From assembly GCF_000699445.3 (NCBI RefSeq), contig NC_067199.1, forward strand, positions 32,224,902-32,288,901: 64,000 nucleotides of DNA. The letters run 5' to 3'. This document shows positions 36,730 through 47,168 of the stretch, one piece after another. Source of the stretch: Schistosoma haematobium (taxonomy: Eukaryota; Platyhelminthes; Trematoda; Strigeidida; Schistosomatidae). Below the pieces are notes generated by a model. It saw only the letters and a list, made by a program, of their open reading frames with translations. It searched no databases and was not told where the DNA came from. A program made the position numbers and the translations under genes. How positions within the stretch are numbered: position 1 is the stretch's first letter; each line of letters starts with the position of its first letter.

Positions 36730-37188
36730 GTGTAAGGCATAACGTTTAGAACCTGTCTCATGAAGGAAGTGAAGTCTACTTCAGGCACCGAAAATGTGTC
36801 CCCTGAAAAGACCTCTGAAAATTGAGCGGCTGAGCTGTAAATAAGTTAAGTTTTAGTCCATCACACGTTTTCACAGATGGGAAGGAAACTTCCAATTGTC
36901 AGTGAGGTCATTCATGCATAATGCTGACTTGTGGGCTGTTTTTTGAAACTACAGTTCGGGATAAATCATCCGAAGAGCTATTTAGAGTCTTAGTATTAAT
37001 ATACATATAGCGTGTCGTGTGAAATGATCAACGCATGTTAAAGATAACAGGATTTATTTAATTCGGGTAGGTAGCTTACTTTATTGATGAATATGAATCC
37101 AACGAACATCTAGCACGAGGAAATCCTTTGACATATTTGTTATATCTTGTTACCTAAATGATTTTTCCATTTAGACAGCTGTCCAACC

Positions 37189-37227
<39 letters not shown>

Positions 37228-38313
37228 CAAACATCTTATGGGTACATAAGTGTTGTGAAGAAACCATTTCGGGTTTCTTCAAGAAATGCAATAATACACA
37301 ACTTTCAATAATGTCAGCATTATACTTGCCATTAAAAAAAATTTAGAGCAATAATAGTAGAATATTAATAATAATAAATCGGGTCTGTGAAAGTAAAATT
37401 ATCGGTTGGTGAGCTCGATGGTTCTTCGAACGCATTAAAGACGTTGAGATGATACACTGAGTACATAATTTGGTAGTTTTTGCCACTGAATGAACCAAAT
37501 GACTGTCACTCTTATCTTTTCTAGTCAGGCACGGCTAGAATTTTCGATTTTTAACTGATTAGTTGTATAACTTGTGGGATTGGACCATTTTAATAAAATC
37601 AATTCCTTGGAAAAGACTCAGGGAATTTACTAATCACAAAGCACCTTCTACCGAATTGTTCGTTCAAGAAATATGGCATAAATATGAAGTGGAATGAGGT
37701 TTTTCAAAGAATTGTCAGGTCTCTCGAGAGTGCTTGTTAGGTCTTTTCAATGAAGTATGTCAAAGACGTACACCCGTTATAAATCACGAATTCTCGGCCT
37801 GTTACGAAATGCTTTACTTTGATTGTATATACTACGATTTTCCCCCGAAGGATTTGAGTGATTACCAGTTGTTATCTATTCATCATTGGTAAACTACAAT
37901 GATTGTTGTGTAGGGCCACTGAAATTTCACTGGGCCTTGGTCAAATCATCTGGTCACTGAAGATCGAATGGTTCATCGGTTCCCATCGAGATCAAGGACT
38001 ACCAACGCGCATAAATAAATCTCGCGTAATAGACTGGCCCATGTAGTGGCGTATCTACTCTAATTAATATAATTTTGTAATAACGTCCTTTGTGTTGTGC
38101 GGTCATCGAAGCATCCATGTAACTTGATACGACAAAAAGGTAATCCACGTTAGATGCTGACCGGGAGGTGTGACTTAGAGGTTAGCTGTTGGTCATTCCA
38201 TTCCTTTCTAACTAGAGTAGGCCCCCGATAATTCGAAATAGATCATCAACGTTCAGGATAAACACCTGTATTGGATATATCTACGATGGAACTAATGAGA
38301 ATTTTAGGGTTGT
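36730..38313. other. Non-coding stretch with ATT microsatellite
   Basis: A (TTA)n tract at 37191-37225. No gene is supported, although the region is not as AT-rich as the flanks of the window and could hold short exons that I cannot see. Confidence 0.35.
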
Positions 38314-38514
38314 ACTCAAAGACAGAACTCCGCCTGGAGTCCCTCCGGGGGCTACTGCCGGTCCCAAGCCCGGATAAAGGAGGAGGGTTGGGCATGGGGT
38401 TAGCGTCCCCATCCCGTAGAAAACTAACTCGCTAAAAAAACGCTAACCAGAAAAAATTATTCAAACCTTTTAAACTCTGTTCTGGGAGTTAGAAGGTCTT
38501 CATTTAGAAGAATT

Positions 38515-39387
38515 ATGACGCCTCATGATGAAAGCCGAATTCCTTCGGAAGTTACGAGGCCGATGCCCCTTCTGACAACTAGAGTGACCATTTATTTAGG
38601 TACATGAAATGTTCGTACAATGTGGGACACCAGGAGGGCCTCCCAAATTGCTGCAGAAATGAGAAGATACAACCTAGAGGTACTTGGGATCAGTGAAACA
38701 CATTGGACACAAGTTGGACAACAACGACTAACTACAGGAGAGCTCCTGTTATACTCCGGCCATGAAGAAGAAAATGCACCACATACACAAGGAGTTGCAT
38801 TGCTGCTGTCTAACCAAGCACAAAATGCGCTTATAGGATGGGAATCTCATGGACCAAGGATCATCAAAGCCTCCTTCAGAACAAAGAAAGAGGGTATTTC
38901 AATGAACATCATCCAATGCTATGCGCCTACCAACGACTACAATGAAGACGCTAAAGATCAATTCTACAATAGGCTGCAGTCAATCATCGAGAAGTGCCCA
39001 ACAAAGGACCTGACCATTCTGATGGGAGATTTCAACGCCAAGGTTAGAACGGACAACACTGGATATGAAGACATCATGGGACGACACGGACTGGGAGAAA
39101 GAAACGAAAATGGTGAGAGATTTGCAAATCTATGTGCCCTCAATAAGCTGGTCATAGGCGGCACCATATTCCCACATAAACGCATACACAAAACCACATG
39201 GACTTCACCGAATCACTCTACACAAAACCAAATCGACCATATTTGCATCAACAAAACGTTCAGGAGGACTATAGAGGACGTGAGAACCAAGAGAGGAGTT
39301 GATATAGCATCAGACCATCACTTGCTGGTCGCCAAGATGAAATTGAAACTCAAGAAACACTGGACAACGGGGCGAACAAAAGATTAA
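38515..39387 (+). pseudogene. SR2-like ORF, endonuclease part
   Basis: ATG at 38515 begins MTPHDESRIPSEVTRP; a TGA at 38605-38607 replaces the Trp of the TWNVRT motif. After it the frame continues ASQIAAEMRRYNLEVLGISE (active-site E in SETHW), HTQGVALLLS, YAPTNDYNEDAKDQFYNRL, ILMGDFNAKVR (catalytic GDFN intact), QIDHICINKTFRR and ASDHHLLVAKMK (SDH). The apurinic-type endonuclease that nicks target DNA is therefore complete but for the nonsense codon. A frameshift at about 39385 separates it from the RT half. Confidence 0.85.
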
Positions 39388-39388
39388 T

Positions 39389-41509
39389 ATGGCCTTTCTT
39401 CAGGATACTAACAAACTCAACAAATTCAAGACAGTCCTCAGCAACAAGTTCCAGGCCTTTCATGATCTACTCAATGGAGTAGGAACTACTGTGGAGAGCA
39501 ACTGGAAGAGGATCAAAGAGGCAATCACTTCAACATGTCATGAGGTCCTGGGTCACAAGAAGCACCATCACAAGGAATGGATCACTGTTGATACACTGGA
39601 TAAGATTCAAGAAAGGAGGAACAAGAAGGCAGCAATCAATACCAGTCGAACAAGAGCAGAAAAAACCAAGGCACAAGCTGAATACACAGAAGTAAACAAA
39701 CAGGTGAAGAGGAGCATCAGAACCGACAAACGTAAATATGTGGAGGATTTAGCAACGACGGCGGAAAAGGCTGCAAGAGAAGGATACATGAGACAATTGT
39801 ATGACACGACAAAGAAACTCTCTGGAAATCGCCGCAAACCAGAACGACCAGTGAAAAGCAAAGAAGGCAAGGTAATCACCAACATTGAAGAGCAACAAGA
39901 CAGGTGGGTAGAACACTTCAAAGAACTCTTGAATGGACCAGCTCCACTGAACCCACCGAACATCGAAGCAGCACCCACGGACCTCCCAATCAATGTTAGC
40001 CCACCAACAATTGAAGAAATCAGCATAGCCATCAGACAAATCAAGAGTGGCAAAGCAGCAGGACCGGACAACATTCCAGCAGAAGCACTAAAAGCAGACG
40101 TAGCGGCAACTGCAAGGAGACTCCACATTATCTTCAATAAGATTTGGGATGAGGAACAAGTACCAACAGACTGGAAAGAAGGACTTCTGATCAAAATACC
40201 GGAGAAAGGCGATCTCAGCAAGTGTGATAACTACAGGGGCATCACTCTTCTCTCAATACCGGGAAAAGTCTTCAACAGGGTATTGTTAATCAGGATGAAG
40301 GACTGCGTAGACACCCAACTTCGTGACCAACAGTGAGGATTCCGTAAGGATAGATCGTGTACAGACCAAATCGCAACTCTACGGATCATTGTGGAACAAT
40401 CAATTGAATGGAATTCATCACTTTACATCAACTTCATTGACTACGAAAAGGCATTTGATAGCGTGGACAGAACAACACTATGGAAACGTCTTCGACACTA
40501 CGGTGTGCCTCAGAAGATAGTCAATATCATACAGAACTCATATGATGGATTACACTGCAAAATCGTGCATGGAGGACAGTTGACAAAGTCGTTCGAAGTG
40601 AAGATCGGTGTTAGGCAAGGTTGCTTACTCTCACCCTTTCTCTTTCTCCTGGTGATCGACTGGATCATGAAGACGTCAACGTCTGAAGGGAAGCGCGGGA
40701 TACAATGGACATCTAAGATGCAGTTGGATGATCTAGACTTCGCAGATGATCTGGCCCTTCTATCCCAAACGCAACAACAGATGCAGGAGAAGACGAACAG
40801 TGTGGCAGCAGCCTCAGCAGCAGTAGGTCTCAATATACACAAAGGGAAAAGCAGGATTCTCCGATACAACACAGAATGCACCAATCCAATCACAATTGAC
40901 GGAGAAGATTGGGAAGATGTAAAAACCTTTACGTATTTGGGCAGCATCATTGATGAACACGGTGGATCTGATGCAGATGTGAAGGCGCGGATCGGCAAAG
41001 CAAGAGCAGCATATTTACAACTGAGGAACATCTGGAACTCAAAGCAACTGTCAACCAACACCAAGGTCAGGATTTTCAATACAAATATCAAGACAGTTCT
41101 ACTATATGGGGCAGAAACCTGGAGAACTACTAAAGCCATCATCCAGAAAATACAGGTGTTTATTAACAATTGTCTACGCAAAATACTTCAGATACATTGG
41201 CCGGACACTATTAGCAACAACGTACTGTGGGAGAGAACAAACCAGATCCCAGCGGAAGAAGAAATCAGTTAGAAGCGCTGGAAGTGGATAGGACACACAC
41301 TGAGGAAAGCAAGACAAGCCCTCACATGGAATCCTCAAGGCCAAAGGAAAAGAGGAAGACCAAAGAACACATTACGCCGAGAAATGGAGATAGACATGAG
41401 AAAAATGAACAAGAATTGGATGGAACTAGAAAAGAAGGCCCAGGACAGAGTGGGTTGGAGAATGCTGGTCGGCGGCCTATGCTCCATTGGGAGTAACAGG
41501 CGTAAGTAA
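39389..41509 (+). pseudogene. SR2-like ORF, reverse transcriptase part
   Basis: Continues in frame +2. Residue blocks: linker rich in Lys/Arg; IRQIKSGKAAGPDNIPAEAL (RT fingers); WKEGLLIKIPEKGDLSKCDNY and RGITLLS; a TGA at 40334-40336 before [21 protein letters not shown] (motif A, first catalytic D); [12 protein letters not shown] (motif B); [12 protein letters not shown] (motif C, FADD variant of YADD); [20 protein letters not shown]; then a TAG at 41270-41272 and the C-terminal [12 protein letters not shown] to SNRRK, stop TAA at 41507. Five codons present in the 8 kb copy (PNCVT) are deleted in frame. With two nonsense codons and one frameshift it is inactive, yet all polymerase motifs survive. 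Confidence 0.87.
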
Positions 41510-41532
41510 GTAAGTAAGTAACTCAAAGATAG

Positions 41533-41947
41533 TGAATTTTGAGATCGTTAAGCACTTCATATCACGGTCTATGCTGATACTTTCATCAATAGAAAAAGTT
41601 AATTGGTCAATGGTGAAATAAAAACGACGGTTCCGTGGTGTTTCATCGATCACATGGATTCATGTGTAAGCTTCTGCTAGGAGGATTTTCAAAAATACGG
41701 CCATATATTTCTAAGTAATATACAAGTTGCAGATGTGCACCAATATATAAGTATCTGAGCTGGTTTTAATTAGGTCATCCATGATAAACGTCAGGGGGAA
41801 GTCATTGTCCTTCAACACAAGGATAGCGGTCAGCAACGAGTATTACTGACCATCAAAGATAAAGATTATCTTAAAACCCGGCATATAGTAGAATTTGTTT
41901 TTTGACGTTCTTAGCTTGTCAGCGTGCTTAAGAATAAAATCAGGCTT
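41533..41947. other. Non-coding stretch
   Basis: No gene or repeat recognised between the SR2 3' duplication and the candidate exon. Confidence 0.35.
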
Positions 41948-42316
41948 TCAGGTCATTGTGGTGTGATAAGTGAAACTACTGGCTACAAATAAGTATTTCA
42001 GTAACAACTCGTTAAGTTCGGGATAACTATTGAGTACCGATCGAAGTTTGTCAATTAGATGTTTTATGGGGAATTGATGTATTCTACAGCTAGAAAACAA
42101 ACCTGAGCTCTGATGACTTATTAAGATCGAGAGTATGTTCAAATAATTCATACAAGGTTCAACTATGGCCTCCATAGCAAAAATAGTACTGGCTTTTGTT
42201 TGAATACCTTCCAAGTATGGATCGAAATTGAAATTCGTTACTAATGCCAACTCAAGACGTTTGGCGCACGCAACAAAAGGCGGTCTTACTCCGTCACCAA
42301 TATTGATAAGCGTAAG
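41948..42316 (-). CDS. Candidate exon of an unidentified minus-strand gene
   Basis: After an acceptor (CTCTAG, exon from 42316) the frame reads LTLINIGDGVRPPFVACAKR, then LELALVTNFNFDPYLEGIQT, KASTIFAMEAIVEPCMNYLN and on to a stop at 41948, 122 residues with balanced composition and helical character. A donor inside the 3' end (GTAGTTTC near 41978) would shorten it. No family recognised. Stronger than the other anonymous candidates because of length and splice site. Confidence 0.4.
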   Translation of the reverse strand, partial: LTLINIGDGVRPPFVACAKRLELALVTNFNFDPYLEGIQTKASTIFAMEAIVEPCMNYLNILSILISHQSSGLFSSCRIHQFPIKHLIDKLRSVLNSYPELNELLLKYLFVASSFTYHTTMT

Positions 42317-42529
42317 CTAGAGTCCATTTCCAACTTGAAAGCAATAGTGTTCTATGATGAAAATGAAATTTTATTATTTAGTGACAGGTGAATGTTCAGA
42401 ATGGTAAAAAATTTCATCAATGGATTTAATTTACAGAATATTTTATCCACAATTTCGTTGTTTTGAAAAAAATTTCGGGTAAATCTTGGGGTTTTCTTGA
42501 AAGTCGCGAAAAATTTGGTAGTTGTTGTC

Positions 42530-43310
42530 AAACCCAATCTCTCAAGTTTGAGGAAATTTTGGGGAATTTCGGGGAAATCTCCAAAGTCAAATGACCTCCA
42601 CTGAAGTTAAAGGGGAATTTTGGGGAAATATTTGGAAATTTCCCTTCATCTTGGGAAATTTTCGCGTTTTGGTGCCATTTCTTGTAAATTTCCACAAAGT
42701 TTGCTATAGCGGCTTCCCTAAAATTAGGATTTCGGGAAGCTTAGGGAGATTTTGGGGGAAAACCTCGAAATGTCATAAGGTTCCGGAGAAATATTGTGGT
42801 AAACCCTAAATTTTCCCCAAAAACTTTGAGGAGTTTCCTCAGACTTGGGTAAACTTTGGGTTTTTTGTGCCGGTACTGGAACGTTCCATAAAAGTTTCTC
42901 AAAACGGATGAAAGTTTCCCTGAAATTCGGAGATTAAGTTATTTGTTACCTAACGTTTGCATTTGGGTAGTAGAAAAGTATTCTTGGCTACAAAGATATA
43001 TTATTCATTAATTTTATTTCGATTTAACTCACATATTCAAAGGTAAAAATAGCTAATAGTTTGAATTGTAACTCCCATATGATGCCTGTATATTGGGCCG
43101 ATCTCTCGATTTTGGGTTAAATTTTTATCAGTTTTGGATAAAATTTGAAAAAGCTGCAGTAGAAACTTTTGGAGAGAGGCGACAAAACCTTAAACTTTCA
43201 AATTATTGTGGGGGATTCCCCAGAATATTTGAGATAACTTTGGATTTCGTTTAATATTTCCCCAAACTTTGGAAAGTTACTGACTTTAAGATGTTTCCAG
43301 GAAATCTTTT
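42530..43310. repeat. Cryptically repetitive GGGAAATTT-rich tract
   Basis: The stretch is built of imperfect words such as GGGGAAATTT, GGGAAATTTTC, TTTCCCC and AAACTTTGG on both strands, for example at 42545-42660, 42700-42860 and 43190-43280. There is no fixed period and no coding. It looks like a decayed short-period array rich in self-complementary AAATTT. Confidence 0.5.
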
Positions 43311-43370
43311 CGACGGGAACTGGTATCACTGCAAAGGTTAATGGATGAAACATAGATTATAAATCGGATT

Positions 43371-43536
43371 TTAGTTAATGAGATCAGATACAAAGAGATC
43401 TATCTTTAGTTCATCGACACAGACATTCTTCCCCCGCCAATGAAAACTCAAACTTTTTGGCTTTATACTACCAAATCCGGAAGAAAAGGCAAATGTCCAG
43501 GTGATCCAGTTTTCATTGTGTCCAGTCGTTAGAATC
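43371..43536 (-). CDS. Candidate 3' terminal exon, unidentified
   Basis: After an acceptor (ATCACAG, exon from 43536) the minus strand reads ILTTGHNENWITWTFAFSSG, FGSIKPKSLSFHWRGKNVCV and DELKIDLFVSDLIN, then TAA at 43371. The Trp-rich, well-mixed sequence is very unlike background translation, so I consider an authentic exon more likely than not. No family assigned. Upstream exons may lie between 43.6 and 46.7 kb. Confidence 0.45.
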
Positions 43537-43789
43537 CTGTGATCGTTTCGTACAGTAGGAAAAGACAAGCATGTTATGAAGTCTCAACGCAAAACCAAAA
43601 GTGAATGTAGAAAAAGGGTAATCTCGTAGGAAACTGGCCTAAAAAGCGAAGTATCATCGAAGCGACTGTCAAATTCCAAAACCTTTTAAGTTTCAGAAAA
43701 ACTTAAGCACACATCAAGCAGCTACCTCTGATATTGCTACAAGTCACAAGCCCTCAAAAGCTGTGAGTGGTCACAAAAACGTGTATGAC

Positions 43790-44535
43790 CACCCTCTCCA
43801 TTCTTGTTTAACTCTGTCGTAGACATGCTGTGAAACATGGCCGGTAAGAGAAGAGGATATTCGTAGGTTATCAGTATTCGACCATAGGTGTCTTCGAAAC
43901 ATTGCTCATATATCCTGGGACCACCGAATAAGTTATGTAGTTGTTAGGAAACGGGTACTAGGTAAGAATGGTAAATCAATTGATGAAGTAGTGAAGCTTC
44001 ATCAGTTGAGATGGCTGGAACACGTGTTACGTATGCCCAACCACCAAATGCCTTGACGTGCGATATTCAGTGGTATAGGAGTAGATTGGAAGAAAGCTAA
44101 GGGCGGCCAGACCAAAACATGGCACAAGTCCATGAAGTCACTGAAAAGCGGACTAAGCCATATTGGTAGGTGTAGACTACCTGGTTGGGATCCGCGAGAT
44201 GATAGCAACCGATGGTTAGAGACCCTGAATGACATGGCTCAAAATCGTTTGCAATGGCGCAGGTGCATACACTCTTTGTGTTCTCCCATATTCTAATCTT
44301 CTGAATTCTTCATGTCCGTTTCTTTTTCCTCTTTCCAAATTTATTTCACTGGATTATACTCCTTGAATAACATCTTCAAACCCTAATCCTTCCGATTACT
44401 GCTTATACTTTTACTACATTTGCTACTATGGGGTTTGAATTGGCAACTGCATGTTTGTGCTAATGTGGTGTGGCAACTTGAACTGACGTACGTACGTACA
44501 AAGTTCTACGTTGTTACTGAACTACTGACCGATGA
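43790..44535 (+). pseudogene. RTE-clade 3' fragment (same family as 28.3-32.3 kb)
   Basis: 5'-truncated copy. It encodes EEDIRRLSVFDHRCLRNIAH, RISYVVVRKRVLGKNGKSID, EVVKLHQLRWLEHVLRMPNH, a stop, then GGQTKTWHKSMKSL, GRCRLPGWDPRDD and LQWRRCIHSLCSPIF, then a 3' UTR with ACGTACGTACGTAC (44488-44501). It lies in opposite orientation to the 28.3 kb element with high similarity across about 700 bp. Confidence 0.8.
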
Positions 44536-45284
44536 CCTGGTTTCTACTCAACCAGTCAACTCATCTTTGAATATGGTACGGATTTTTAAGCTCGCATAAA
44601 CATGAGTGGTGTACATAAGTTCAAAATAGGTCTTGTGACCCATTTTCCCGCACCAATCCATCCAAACCTGGATGTAAATATAAGTCCTCTTATTCCACCT
44701 ATTGCCGCGCAATGTGAGTTATCTTTCTCGACAATAAGAAAAATGTACAACTCACCCCAATGGTGAACATTGTGCAAACTGATAGGCGTCGGACCCGACC
44801 AGTCTATATTTAGGCGTCTGGATGCTAACCATCTCTGTTTTAGAAAGTTTTTTAAACCACTTTTAGTTACATAGGACAGTTTAAGTCAAACGGAGCTATT
44901 GCTGCTGTTCATTTTTACTAACTATGACGGTTTTCAATGCATTTCCTTCTAAAGATTTTATAAGAAGCTTTGCACTTTGTCACGGAATTTTCTAGCATTG
45001 TTTCGAAAAGAAACGGTTGCTTAAATACAACTTTGCAAGGACAGTTACTATTCATCGTGCCACAAATATCTTCATTCCTGGCATTTCAAACGTTACGCAC
45101 TGGTTGCAGTTATCTTAAACCCCTTCGTAACAACTGTGTGACACCTTATTTTAGTTTGCAAGTTTAGTCCCAGGAAAATACCTTAGATCTCCGGATGTAT
45201 TTATGCAGGATAACTCATCATTTCTAGTTACACGCTTGTCTCGACCTCCCGATCTATGCATATCATGGTGGATACGGAGGATCC
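44536..45284. other. Non-coding stretch, possible promoter side
   Basis: No supported gene. Small ORFs at 44586-44777 (minus) and 44970-45167 (plus) lack recognisable features. It lies between candidate minus exons and the plus-strand IQ exon, so promoter or early-exon function is conceivable but unseen. Confidence 0.3.
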
Positions 45285-45600
45285 ACCTAGGGGAGTTGTG
45301 AAACCCTGATTCCATACCGATAGTGCACATGGGCTCCAGGATCTTAAAGAAATAAGTGGCGTCTAAACATATTGCTGGTCACCAGCTAACATGGGATTGC
45401 ATCTCCTTACTTTGCTTCACTGCCTTGTGGATTGAACCGTTAGATCAAAGACTTAGGGCGTGGCCTAACAAGAAAACCACCTGCTTGGTTTGGGCAATCG
45501 GACAATATCTCAGCCCTCACATAAATCAAGTGACTTTTGGGGCGTATATTTATTCGGTGCCCTTTTGTACCAATTTTTATGCGTTTAAATAAATAAATAT
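45285..45600 (+). repeat. Dispersed retroelement 3' end R3, copy 3
   Basis: Matches 30500-30800 in the same orientation: 'tgcacatgggctccagg', 'tggtcaccagc', 'actgccttgtggatt', 'gaaaaccacctgctt', 'cttttgtaccaat', and a 'ttaaataaataaat' tail. More 5'-truncated than copy 2, as expected for target-primed integration. Confidence 0.7.
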
Positions 45601-46830
45601 CGTGATGCACTTAAGGACATTGACTAGCGTTTACCAAGGATCAAACTACAGAGATCAAGCATATGTACACTTCCGAATCCGTTTAACGTTCTCTTTATCT
45701 TGTTTCACCCTCCTTTTTCGAGACGAACTTCACTGCTTTCTAAATTTAATTTCAGTGAAACTCTGCGTTTTAGAAATCCGAGGTGGAAATACCCTTGTAT
45801 TTTAAAGTAATTGAATGGAACTTACTTTTCTGAAATGAAAATACTTGACCACTTTTAGTTATCTGTAAAGAAAATTTTAATTTCATTCCTACCCCACTGG
45901 ACTGTGAAACATTTGTTGTTCTCTTATTTTTTTATTCCTTGTTCCAGTGTTTTAAGGTACGAAACTGTCGTCCCTCGTCTTTTATCCAGTTTGTCCTAAA
46001 TTTACTAATGTTGGTTTACAAAGTGTCTTGCTAAAATATGTAAAAATAAATTTTTCTATCAGTGTTTCAAATATTCATATGTTTGTAGTAGGCATATTAC
46101 TTGCAAAGTTTTGACATGTTTTAGCTTTAAATAATAGGATTTAAACAAAGGTGTTTTGTTCAACATTTACCCGTAACAAATGGTTTTTTAAGTAAAAACA
46201 AAACTGTATGAAAAAACTCGAAACCTCATTATTCAAGAGGTTCTTATTATCTAACGGGTTTGCTAAAAAGTGGAACTCTGCTTGATGAGCATTACGCCAA
46301 ATTAACTAGTAAATCTAATAACCTTCCAAGCCCACTCGAGACGTTAATAAAACTACAGAAAATGAGAAATCGTAGTTTTATTAGGTACGATACAGGTAAA
46401 CTCCATACAAAAATCGCTTAGTTTCTACAGCTGTTGTAATTCATATCATTTTAAACATAACTGGCCTTGAAGATATACTTGTAGAATGGTCACTTTTGAC
46501 ACTTATACAATAAAATTAAACAATCAAAGCAATTATTAACAGCTATTTGATACGTCTATAACTTATCCTAATGTTTTTTTCTTCTACAAGGCCTCACTTG
46601 ATAACTATTTTAAAACGTACATGAATTCGCTTGATGTTATAAAAACTTATCCTGTATTTGATTTTAGATTTCACCACAAAAGCTTTGAAGTATAGTTGGA
46701 TTCTTCCTAGGGAACTTTGGGTCTTGTCTTTGCTAACCAGTGTCTGGGTCGGTCAGTAAAACCGTGTTATGTAATGCGCGATCTTTCAAATGGTATACAG
46801 TTGTTATATATTGTTATTTAATTTTTAAAG

Positions 46831-47168
46831 CGGAAATACAGAGTATAGCCAAGCTCCAAGCTCATATTCGAGGTATTCTGGCTCGCACAAGGTTCAAGAA
46901 AGCTTTACAAATTTTTCGAAATATAGTATCGGAATGTGGTGAATCCGAAGATAATTTAAGTCAGTTCCAATACACGTTTAATCATTTTGGGAAGAACAGA
47001 ACATGTTCAGTCAACAGCACCAGTACTTCTGAGAAGTTAAAACTTCCTGAGCTGTACGCTCTCAGAAACAATCTTTTCCTCGAAGCTATATGGTTGGATC
47101 AGGCTATCAACAGTCGTCGTCATTTTCTGATGTATAAACAAGACTTCAATGCACATTTCGATCAATGA
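46831..47168 (+). CDS. IQ-motif protein exon (IQ domain-containing protein C-like)
   Basis: The frame opens before an AG acceptor at 46829-46830 and reads EIQSIAKLQAHIRGILARTR then FKKALQIFRNIVSEC. This matches the IQ pattern (hydrophobic-Q-x3-RG-x4-R), which binds calmodulin or myosin light chains. After about 40 polar residues comes LPELYALRNNLFLEAIWLDQ and AINSRRHFLMYKQ, then a stop at 47166-47168. A short protein with an N-terminal IQ and a C-terminal 'LE..WL..AI..R..FL' helix resembles IQCC. An in-frame ATG exists at 46740, but the codons between it and 46830 look intronic ('ttatttaatttttaaag'), so I place the exon start at the acceptor and leave the 5' exons unassigned. Confidence 0.55.

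Larger units (their letters stand above)
38326..41520 (+). mobile_element. SR2-like RTE retrotransposon, essentially full length
   Basis: A 3195-bp element flanked by an imperfect 12-bp duplication (ACTCAAAGACAG at 38314-38325, ACTCAAAGATAG at 41521-41532). Layout: GC-rich 5' UTR with hairpin-forming ends (ACTCC..GGAGT; CCGG..CCGG), one ORF start at 38515, endonuclease, reverse transcriptase, a very short 3' UTR and a (TAAG)n tail at 41504-41520. A short UTR and tetranucleotide tail are typical of RTE elements. The few coding lesions and clear duplication suggest a fairly young insertion. Its 5' and 3' ends recur as separate fragments at 19.5, 8.0 and 60.1 kb. Confidence 0.88.

Noticed and set aside
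39607..40221. 204-codon minus ORF
   Set aside because: Antisense shadow of the 38.5-41.5 kb SR2 ORF; hydrophobic reading without features.
40510..41181. 223-codon minus ORF
   Set aside because: Antisense shadow of SR2 RT, same shadow as at 8.2-8.8 kb.
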